Below, in pieces: positions 8,637 through 13,716 of a DNA stretch of 13,716 nt. This stretch comes from Chlamydiota bacterium (lineage in GTDB: Bacteria > Auribacterota > UBA3054 > B51-G9). Where the stretch lies: contig QMOL01000041.1 in NCBI GenBank assembly GCA_003648225.1, positions 1 to 13,716 on the forward strand, in the 5' to 3' direction. Made by a program: the position numbers and the translations under genes. The notes beneath the pieces are model-generated. The model searched no databases, was not told the DNA's origin, and saw nothing but the letters and a program-made list of their open reading frames with translations. The first letter of the stretch is position 1, and each line of letters begins with the position of its first letter.

Positions 8637-8706
8637 GTAGTGTTTGGGGTTCGCAAAGCGCCCAGCGTATGCCGGGCAGTGTTTAGTGGTCAGGTGTCAG
8701 TAATGG
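8637..8706. repeat. Degenerate heptad-periodic array, copy 1
   Basis: Ten consecutive 7-bp units start three bases upstream of the BNR start codon. Examples are unit 4 GCGCCCA (8658-8664), unit 7 GTGTTTA (8679-8685) and units 8-9 GTGGTCA and GGTGTCA (8686-8699). Adjacent units agree at about 29 of 63 positions by hand count, well above the chance level of roughly one quarter to one third. The words resemble those in the array at 10486. Confidence 0.55.
8660..8677. repeat. GC-rich near-palindrome within the heptad array
   Basis: GCCCAGCGTATGCCGGGC pairs with itself over 18 bp with one A/C mismatch and one G-T pair, and stands out from the AT-rich surroundings. No T-tract follows on either strand, so it does not look like an intrinsic terminator. 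A REP-like or protein-binding element is possible but unproven. Confidence 0.5.
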
Positions 8707-8710
8707 GAAT

Positions 8711-8735
8711 AAATTCAAATCATAGATTTGAATTT
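8711..8735. repeat. Perfect 11-bp inverted repeat (possible operator)
   Basis: AAATTCAAATC at 8711-8721 and GATTTGAATTT at 8725-8735 are exact reverse complements around a 3-base centre. It lies between the divergent BNR and glycerol genes. It could be the binding site of a dimeric regulator. If the minus-strand promoter near 8841 is real, it would instead fall in the BNR mRNA leader as an AT-rich hairpin. Confidence 0.6.
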
Positions 8736-8840
8736 CATATTAATACAGAATTCTTGCCGATGCTCTTCTAATATTCGGGATAAATTTATTCCACTGTTTC
8801 ATTATTCCAAAATGTTTGTGTTATTTTTCAATTATGGCTT

Positions 8841-8849
8841 ATTATACCA
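8841..8849 (-). promoter_or_regulatory. Putative extended -10 promoter for the BNR gene
   Basis: On the minus strand the sequence reads TGGTATAAT, a perfect -10 hexamer (8841-8846) with the TGn extension that can replace a -35 box. Transcription would begin near 8834 and give a leader of about 200 nt crossing the inverted repeat and the heptad array before the start at 8633. Confidence 0.4.
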
Positions 8850-8906
8850 TTTTTCACTATAATTTAATAAATTTGCTTCCATCTCGATTTTCTTTGTAAA
8901 ATTTCT

Positions 8907-8912
8907 TATAAT
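8907..8912 (+). promoter_or_regulatory. Putative -10 box of the glycerol cassette promoter
   Basis: TATAAT lies 43 bases before the ATG at 8955. The sequence 17 bp upstream (TCGATT, 8884-8889) matches the -35 consensus at only three positions, so the promoter may be weak or need an activator. A second TATAAT at 8858-8863 also lacks a good -35 box. Confidence 0.4.
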
Positions 8913-8954
8913 AGAGATGCCATTTTGATTGCTTAAATTATAAAACACTAAACT

Positions 8955-10490
8955 ATGATTGATAAATACGATGTTATAATTATTGGTGCAGGGGTAATTG
9001 GCGCTGCTATTGCCCGTGAACTGTCACGTTATCACTTGAGCGTTGCGGTTTTAGAAAAAGAAATTGATGTTTCTTTTGGTGTAAGTAAAGCAAATTCAGG
9101 AATTATTCATGGCGGATTTCATGCACCACCCGATACTCTAAAAGGTAAACTCGTAGTTCCGGGAAATCGGAAATTTGATCGCTTATGTGAAGAGTTAGAT
9201 TTTCCTTTCGAACGAAATGGAGAATTGATGGTTGCATTTAGTGAGGACGAAATAAGCACTCTTCAGTTTTACTATGATCGCGGCAAGAAAAATAATGTTC
9301 CTTATTTGGAAATAATCGGGAAAGAGCGGCTGCTCGAATTAGAGCCAAATCTTAATCCGGATGTCGAATGCGCGCTTTACGCACCAAGTGCCGGAGTGAT
9401 ATGTCCTTATGAATATTGTTTTGCACTTATTGAAAATGCTAAACAAAACGGAGTGAATGTGATTACCGGAGAGAAAGTAATCGAACTGAAAAAAAATGCT
9501 GGAATATTTGAAATCAAAACTGAAAAAAATAATAAATATTCTGCACTCTATATCGTTAATGCCGCAGGATTGTTCGCAGACGAAATCGCACGAATGGTCG
9601 GTATAACAAACTTCAAAATTGTTCCGCGTAAGGGAGAAGAATATCTGCTTGATCGACGGGTAGGCAAATTGGTAAAGCGTGTCATTTTTCCATGCCCTAC
9701 AAAGAAATCAAAAGGTATGCTGATTATCCCGACCGTTGATGGTCCGGTAATGGTTGGACCTACCGCACTTGATATTGAAGACAAAGTAGATTTTAGTACA
9801 ACTCGTGACGGATTAAAAACAGTATTTAATCACGCGCAAAAACTTGTTCCTTCAATTCGCTCGACAGACGCGATAACATCATTTGTTGGATTGCGTCCTG
9901 CCGCAACAAGCAATTATTCAATAATTTCAAAGTTTTTTTCTATAATTAAGTCTTTTACCGGGACAAAACCTGAATATATAGATGGAGATTTTATTATCGG
10001 AAGAACTACTGTTTCAGGATTTATTAATGCCGCAGGTATCCAATCGCCGGGATTGACCGCTTCACCTATTATTGCGGAACACATATCTGACGCATTGTTG
10101 AAAGATGGTTTAAAATTAGAAAAAAATCCTGCATTTAATCCGATTCGAAAAAGAAAAGTAAAACATTTGCGTTCCATTCTCGATGAAAAGAATTTTTCTG
10201 AAGTTGAAAAATTGGTGAAAGAAAATAAAAAATATTCTAACTTGGTCTGTAGATGCGAAAATGTTACTGAAGCGGAAATCGTAGCCGCAATAAAAATGGG
10301 ACACACCACTTTAGACGGAATAAAATTCGCAACAAGGGCAGGAACAGGCCGTTGCCAGGCGGGCTTTTGTACAACACGGATTTTAGATTTGATTCATCAG
10401 GAAACAGGAATCCCTGTTGAACAGATTACCAAAAAAGGTCCCGGCTCGGAAATTGTTTTAACTCCATTAAGGAAAGGGAGGGATGGTTAA
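8955..10490 (+). CDS. GlpA-like FAD-dependent glycerol-3-phosphate dehydrogenase with BFD-type [2Fe-2S] domain
   Basis: A 511-residue flavoprotein of the DAO/GlpA family, expected to oxidise sn-glycerol-3-phosphate to dihydroxyacetone phosphate. The FAD-binding Rossmann motif GAGVIGAAIARELSR lies near residues 11-25, followed by SKANSGIIHGGFHAPPDTLKG-type sequence characteristic of the family. The C-terminal domain has four cysteines (C432, C434, C467, C472) in CRCENV and GRCQAGFC, the Fer2_BFD pattern also present in E. coli GlpA. This suggests electrons pass from FAD through an iron-sulfur centre to a partner. It is the first gene of a plus-strand set with an FAD/NAD(P) oxidoreductase, a DUF1667 protein and glpK, which supports the glycerol-3-phosphate role. 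Members of this family also include 2-hydroxyglutarate oxidases, but context argues against that. No clear Shine-Dalgarno precedes the ATG. Its stop codon lies at the start of a heptad-repeat array. Confidence 0.88.
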   Translation: MIDKYDVIIIGAGVIGAAIARELSRYHLSVAVLEKEIDVSFGVSKANSGIIHGGFHAPPDTLKGKLVVPGNRKFDRLCEELDFPFERNGELMVAFSEDEISTLQFYYDRGKKNNVPYLEIIGKERLLELEPNLNPDVECALYAPSAGVICPYEYCFALIENAKQNGVNVITGEKVIELKKNAGIFEIKTEKNNKYSALYIVNAAGLFADEIARMVGITNFKIVPRKGEEYLLDRRVGKLVKRVIFPCPTKKSKGMLIIPTVDGPVMVGPTALDIEDKVDFSTTRDGLKTVFNHAQKLVPSIRSTDAITSFVGLRPAATSNYSIISKFFSIIKSFTGTKPEYIDGDFIIGRTTVSGFINAAGIQSPGLTASPIIAEHISDALLKDGLKLEKNPAFNPIRKRKVKHLRSILDEKNFSEVEKLVKENKKYSNLVCRCENVTEAEIVAAIKMGHTTLDGIKFATRAGTGRCQAGFCTTRILDLIHQETGIPVEQITKKGPGSEIVLTPLRKGRDG

Positions 10491-10604
10491 TAGTTAATTG
10501 TTAGTCGATGGTCAGTGGTCCAAATTGAACTTCGATTAACGATTACCGATTCGAGATTTTGAAAGTTGAACTACGAACAAAGTACAAAGCACAAAGCACA
10601 AAAT
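10486..10604. repeat. Degenerate heptad-periodic array filling the intergenic gap, copy 2
   Basis: Seventeen 7-bp units run in constant phase from the last codon of the upstream gene to three bases before the next ATG. Representative units are 1 GTTAATA, 3 GTTAGTC, 5 AGTGGTC, 9 ATTACCG, 12 AAGTTGA and 15-16 ACAAAGC twice. By hand count adjacent units match at 71 of 112 positions (about 63%), although the word drifts completely from one end to the other. The array is transcribed if the genes form an operon. Confidence 0.75.
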
Positions 10605-10607
10605 ATT

Positions 10608-11864
10608 ATGAAGAAAAAAGTCGATGCAGTTATTATTGGGGCCGGGCCGGCCGGAATGGCGGCAGCGGTATCGCTTCGTGAAAATGGAATTAAAAACATT
10701 TTATTGGTTGACCGTGAGCCCGTTGCGGGAGGAATTCTACAACAATGTATTCATAATGGTTTTGGAGTACATCATTTTAAAGAAGAATTAACGGGACCCG
10801 AATACGCTGAAAGATATATTGATCAAATTAATAAAAACAAAATTGATTTATGGCTTGATAGTTGTGTGATTGATATTGAAAAAAATCAGGATGACACCAA
10901 AACCGTAGTCGTTCTTTCTAAAGAACGCGGTATCAACTATATTAACACCAAAGCAGTTGTCCTCGCTATGGGATGTAGAGAACGTAATCGCGGGAACATC
11001 AATATCCCGGGTAGTCGACCGGCAGGGATTATGACTGCCGGGACAGCTCAAAAATTAGTCAATATTTATGGTTACCTTCCAGGGAAAGAGGTAGTTATTC
11101 TTGGTTCAGGCGACATAGGTTTAATAATGGCGCGGCGAATGACTTGGGAAGGAGCGAATGTAAAAGCGGTAATAGAACTTCAATCTTATCCGGGAGGTTT
11201 GAACAGAAATATTGTTCAATGTCTTAACGATTTTGATATTCCCCTTTATCTGTCGCATACGATAAGTAATATTTCCGGGAATGACCGCATTGAAGAAGTA
11301 GAAGTTTCTCCGTTGGATGAAAATTTTGAAGCGATTAAAAGTAAGAGTTTTAACCTTAAATGCGATACTCTTTTGCTTTCAGTAGGTCTGATTCCGGAAA
11401 ACGAACTGTCGATAAAAATTGGCGTAAAACTCGATCCGGTAACCCGGGGAGCTTATGTTGATAAAAATCTTATGACTATTGTTCCGGGAATATTTTCGTG
11501 TGGGAATGTTTTACAGGTTCACGATTTGGTTGATTTTGTGTCTGAAGAAGCTAAAATATGTGGCGCTTCAGTAGCAAAATATATTAATAATAAATTAGAG
11601 AAATCAAAAGAAATACCTTTACAAAAAAGGAACCTGGTTAGATATGTTCTTCCGTCAAAAGTTGAGATAGGAAAGCCGGCGTTGCTATCTCTTCGACCGA
11701 TGCATCCTGCAAAGAATATGACACTTACAGTAAAAACAAATTCTAGTGTTGAATTATTCAAACGAAAATACAAAAATATTTTTCCGAGTATTATGTTGAG
11801 AATCAATATTGATGTCGTTCCGGAAGACACTGAATTTGTAGAAATTAAATTTGAGAAAGAATAA
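10608..11864 (+). CDS. FAD/NAD(P)-dependent oxidoreductase of the glycerol-3-phosphate oxidation cassette
   Basis: A 418-residue flavoprotein with two dinucleotide-binding folds. The FAD motif GAGPAGMAAAVSL is near residues 10-22, the NAD(P) motif GSGDIGLIMARR is near 168, and PGIFSCGN toward the C-terminus is the second FAD motif. Family relatives are the pyridine-nucleotide-disulfide-type oxidoreductases found beside GlpA-like proteins. Its likely job is to carry electrons between the dehydrogenase and NAD(P) or another acceptor. A C-terminal extension of about 75 residues follows the fold and is not assigned. I chose the ATG at 10608: an in-frame TTG at 10566 would add 14 residues encoded by the heptad-repeat array, upstream of the conserved KKKVDAVIIGAG start. 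The TAA stop overlaps the next ATG by one base (TAATG), so translation is probably coupled. Confidence 0.9.
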   Translation: MKKKVDAVIIGAGPAGMAAAVSLRENGIKNILLVDREPVAGGILQQCIHNGFGVHHFKEELTGPEYAERYIDQINKNKIDLWLDSCVIDIEKNQDDTKTVVVLSKERGINYINTKAVVLAMGCRERNRGNINIPGSRPAGIMTAGTAQKLVNIYGYLPGKEVVILGSGDIGLIMARRMTWEGANVKAVIELQSYPGGLNRNIVQCLNDFDIPLYLSHTISNISGNDRIEEVEVSPLDENFEAIKSKSFNLKCDTLLLSVGLIPENELSIKIGVKLDPVTRGAYVDKNLMTIVPGIFSCGNVLQVHDLVDFVSEEAKICGASVAKYINNKLEKSKEIPLQKRNLVRYVLPSKVEIGKPALLSLRPMHPAKNMTLTVKTNSSVELFKRKYKNIFPSIMLRINIDVVPEDTEFVEIKFEKE

Positions 11865-12235
11865 TGAAAAAAGAACTGATATGTATAAATTGCCCGCAGG
11901 GATGTAATCTCGATGTGGAATTCGATAAAGAAAAAATCATTTCACTTGAGGGGAATGAATGCAAAATGGGTGTTAAATATGCCGAAGAAGAAATATTTCA
12001 TCCCGTGCGCATGGTTACTACAACAGCTGCCGTGATGAACGGATTTATTAAATTATTACCTGTTAAAACCAGTTGTCCGATAGATAAATCTTTGACTCTG
12101 AATATTGTGAAAGAAATTTCTAAAGTCAGAATTAATGCTCCGGTGAAATCAGGAGATATTATCATTAAAAATATCTTGAATACAGGAGCAGATATTGTCG
12201 CGACAAGAACTGTGGGGAAAATTGGTAGTTGGTAG
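11864..12235 (+). CDS. DUF1667 family small cysteine-rich protein
   Basis: A 123-residue protein beginning KKELICINCPQGC, with C7, C10, C14 and C33 in a C-x2-C-x3-C-x18-C arrangement and a further C71. This is the signature of the DUF1667 family, which is repeatedly found next to GlpA-like and FAD/NAD(P) oxidoreductase genes. The cysteines suggest an iron-sulfur or metal site, so it may be an electron-transfer or assembly subunit of the glycerol-3-phosphate oxidising complex; its biochemical role is not established. It starts inside the stop codon of the preceding gene. The last residues (IGSW) and the TAG stop are encoded by a tandem TTGGTAG repeat, so the natural C-terminus may be set by the repeat rather than by selection on the protein. 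Confidence 0.85.
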   Translation: MKKELICINCPQGCNLDVEFDKEKIISLEGNECKMGVKYAEEEIFHPVRMVTTTAAVMNGFIKLLPVKTSCPIDKSLTLNIVKEISKVRINAPVKSGDIIIKNILNTGADIVATRTVGKIGSW

Positions 12236-12312
12236 TTGGTAGTCGGTGTTCGATTGTAGCCGCTGCCGCCGGCTGCGGATTCCGGCAACGCCGGAAAAGT
12301 GTTCGGTGTTTG
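12222..12312. repeat. Heptad array with exact TTGGTAG triplication, copy 3
   Basis: Three exact tandem copies of TTGGTAG occupy 12222-12242, inside and just past the DUF1667 coding end. Diverging units TCGGTGT and TCGATTG follow, then a GC-rich stretch. GTGTTCG and GTGTTTG at 12299-12312 are in the same 7-bp phase, 77 bases after the first unit. The first nine units agree with their neighbours at 35 of 56 positions by hand count. The word CGGTGTTCGATT at 12244-12255 recurs at 12336-12347. Confidence 0.6.
12280..12296. repeat. Strong GC-rich hairpin (REP-like)
   Basis: TTCCGGC and GCCGGAA form a perfect 7-bp stem with an AAC loop, next to a second GC-rich near-palindrome (CCGC...GCGG, 12260-12278). 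No T-run follows on either strand, so a classical intrinsic terminator is unlikely. It could stabilise the end of the upstream mRNA or be part of a dispersed intergenic element. Confidence 0.55.
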
Positions 12313-12342
12313 TGAAGCACCCGGATAATTTCGGGCGGTGTT

Positions 12343-12366
12343 CGATTAACCTTGTTGAGGTAATCG
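12343..12366 (+). promoter_or_regulatory. Hairpin in the glpK leader
   Basis: CGATTAACCT (12343-12352) pairs with AGGTAATCG (12358-12366) over nine base pairs, with one bulged A and a TGTTG loop. The stem can extend by about three weaker pairs. It sits about 70 bases before the glpK start with no T-tract immediately after it. I see no convincing sigma-70 promoter between here and the gene, so glpK may be co-transcribed with the upstream cassette. Confidence 0.35.
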
Positions 12367-12438
12367 GATTATGATTGATTCAGTTATTTAGGATTAAAAT
12401 TTATTTTATTATATTGTAGAAATAAGAGAAATATAAAT

Positions 12439-13716
12439 ATGAAAAAAGATTTTATTATCGCTCTTGACCAGGGAACAACAAGCTCACGTTGTGTCATTGT
12501 TAATCACGATGGTCATATTGTAAATTCAGCGCAGCAGGAATTTACGCAAATTTATCCCAAGCCGGGATGGGTTGAACATGACCCGCAGGAAATCTGGGAG
12601 TCGCAAAATTCTGTTATGGCTGAAGCTATTGCGAAATGCGATATAAAAATATCTCAGATTGCCGCAATAGGAATAACTAATCAACGGGAAACAACAATTG
12701 TTTGGGATAAAAGTACCGGCATTCCAGTATATAATGCTATTGTCTGGCAATGCCGCCGTACTGCTGATATTTGTGAACAACTAAAAGCAGATGGTCTGGA
12801 AAATTATATAAAAATAAATACCGGATTAGTAGTTGACGCATATTTTTCAGGGACAAAAATTAAATGGATACTTGACAATGTTCCCGGAGCAAAATCTAAG
12901 GCACTAAATGGCGAGTTGCTTTTTGGTACAGTTGATACCTGGCTTGTATGGAAACTCACTGAGGGCAAAGTGCATGTAACGGACTACACCAATGCATCAC
13001 GTACTATGCTTTTTAACATCAAAACTAAGCAATGGGATAAGAAACTGTTGGATAAACTTTCTATTCCTATATCGATGATGCCGGAAGTTAAAAACAGTAG
13101 CGAAATATATGGCAAAACCATTTTATCCGGAATAGACAGGAACCCAATTCCTATTTCCGGAATAGCCGGGGATCAGCAGGCAGCGCTTTTCGGTCACGCC
13201 TGCTTTAATAAAGGTGACTGTAAAAGCACTTATGGCACCGGTTGTTTTCTGTTGATGAATACCGGTGATAAACCGGTTGAATCAAAAAATGGATTGCTGA
13301 CAACTATGGCTATAGCCATTGACGGAAAAATTGACTACGCACTTGAAGGGAGTGTTTTTGTTGCAGGAGCTGCAATTCAGTGGCTTCGTGATGAACTCAA
13401 TTTAATTAACAGTGCTGAAGAAACCGAAATTATCGCGCAAAGGGTAGAAAGCACTAATGGTGTATATATAGTTCCTGCTTTTGCCGGACTCGGCTCGCCT
13501 TATTGGGATATGTACGCGAGGGGAACAATTGTAGGATTAACCCGGGGAAGTAATCGTTCTCACATTGTCAGAGCAACACTTGAATCCATTGCTTATCAGA
13601 CACGCGATTTATTAGAAGCTATGCAGGAAGATTCCGGAATATCAATTTCGACATTAAAAGTTGACGGAGGAGCCGCTCAAAATAATTTTTTAATGCAATT
13701 TCAGGCGGATATTTTA
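12439..13716 (+). CDS. glpK: Glycerol kinase, 3' end beyond window
   Basis: The first 426 codons of an FGGY-family kinase that phosphorylates glycerol with ATP to sn-glycerol-3-phosphate in the cytoplasm; the frame is open to the window edge. E. coli GlpK is about 502 residues, so roughly 75 are missing. Key residues align without gaps to E. coli numbering: the phosphate-binding DQGTTSSR near residue 10, glycerol-binding R83 and E84 in TNQRET, Y135 in AYFSGTKIKW, and the catalytic D245 in GIAGDQQAALFG. STYGTG and VDGGAAQNNFLMQFQADIL-type motifs follow. The ATG start gives the normal N-terminus; only a weak AGAGAAA precedes it. It lies downstream of the GlpA-like, oxidoreductase and DUF1667 genes and completes a glycerol utilisation set. 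No glycerol facilitator gene is visible in the window. Confidence 0.97.
   Translation, partial: MKKDFIIALDQGTTSSRCVIVNHDGHIVNSAQQEFTQIYPKPGWVEHDPQEIWESQNSVMAEAIAKCDIKISQIAAIGITNQRETTIVWDKSTGIPVYNAIVWQCRRTADICEQLKADGLENYIKINTGLVVDAYFSGTKIKWILDNVPGAKSKALNGELLFGTVDTWLVWKLTEGKVHVTDYTNASRTMLFNIKTKQWDKKLLDKLSIPISMMPEVKNSSEIYGKTILSGIDRNPIPISGIAGDQQAALFGHACFNKGDCKSTYGTGCFLLMNTGDKPVESKNGLLTTMAIAIDGKIDYALEGSVFVAGAAIQWLRDELNLINSAEETEIIAQRVESTNGVYIVPAFAGLGSPYWDMYARGTIVGLTRGSNRSHIVRATLESIAYQTRDLLEAMQEDSGISISTLKVDGGAAQNNFLMQFQADIL

Larger units (their letters stand above)
8634..8954. other. Divergent regulatory region with repeat array
   Basis: This 321-bp gap separates the divergent BNR gene and the glycerol cassette. 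From left to right it holds a 7-bp-periodic degenerate array (8637-8706) containing an 18-bp GC-rich near-palindrome (8660-8677), a perfect 25-bp inverted repeat (8711-8735), a 16-bp imperfect palindrome (8777-8792), and oppositely directed -10 elements near 8841 and 8907. GGAATAAATT at 8706-8715 is also repeated in inverted orientation at 8783-8792. No coding region is supported. Confidence 0.65.

Noticed and set aside
8634..8954. Attachment site or insertion-sequence remnant suggested by the repeats
   Set aside because: No integrase or transposase coding sequence, no terminal inverted repeats with target duplication and no tRNA gene nearby.
10486..10604. Possible CRISPR array in the repetitive gap
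   Set aside because: The period is 7 bp with continuous drift; there are no 23-37 bp repeats separated by unique spacers and no cas genes.
12280..12296. Intrinsic terminator at the end of the DUF1667 gene
   Set aside because: The stem is strong, but A-rich or mixed sequence follows rather than a T-tract on either strand.

Overview
This is an AT-rich bacterial window with higher-GC intergenic islands. A signal peptide, a periplasmic-domain MscS-type channel and secreted or cytosolic glycan-active enzymes point to a Gram-negative host. The gene mix (a large secreted six-hairpin-type protein, a GH38 mannosidase, a BNR/sialidase-like protein) is common in Lentisphaerota/Verrucomicrobiota-type and similar anaerobic, polysaccharide-degrading lineages. 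That placement is inference with low confidence, because no rRNA or marker gene is present.

Left part (1-8633): four genes, three on the minus strand. They are a secreted glycosidase-like protein cut by the left window edge (1-2210, minus), a divergent MscS-family mechanosensitive channel (2442-4265, plus) behind a textbook sigma-70 promoter and ahead of an intrinsic terminator, a cytosolic GH38 alpha-mannosidase with all zinc and nucleophile residues (4287-7361, minus), and a BNR/Asp-box beta-propeller protein (7578-8633, minus). The three minus genes look like carbohydrate-catabolism genes; the channel sits between them as a separate transcription unit.

Right part (8955-13716): a plus-strand glycerol / glycerol-3-phosphate cassette. 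It comprises a GlpA-like FAD dehydrogenase with a C-terminal BFD-type [2Fe-2S] domain, a two-dinucleotide-fold FAD/NAD(P) oxidoreductase, a small four-cysteine DUF1667 protein overlapping it by one base, and glycerol kinase (glpK, cut by the right edge). GlpK would make glycerol-3-phosphate, and the three upstream proteins plausibly form the dehydrogenase/electron-transfer complex that oxidises it to dihydroxyacetone phosphate. The same gene association is known from Thermotoga and some Firmicutes.

The most unusual feature is non-coding. All three larger gaps of the right part (8634-8954, 10491-10607, 12236-12438) contain degenerate arrays with 7-bp periodicity that abut or run into the neighbouring coding ends. 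Two of the arrays carry GC-rich palindromes and share a 26-bp diverged dispersed repeat. One array supplies the stop codon of the DUF1667 gene, and another would create a false TTG-initiated N-terminal extension on the oxidoreductase. I see no RNA genes, CRISPR array, insertion sequence or phage genes, and no convincing defence or other novel protein system.
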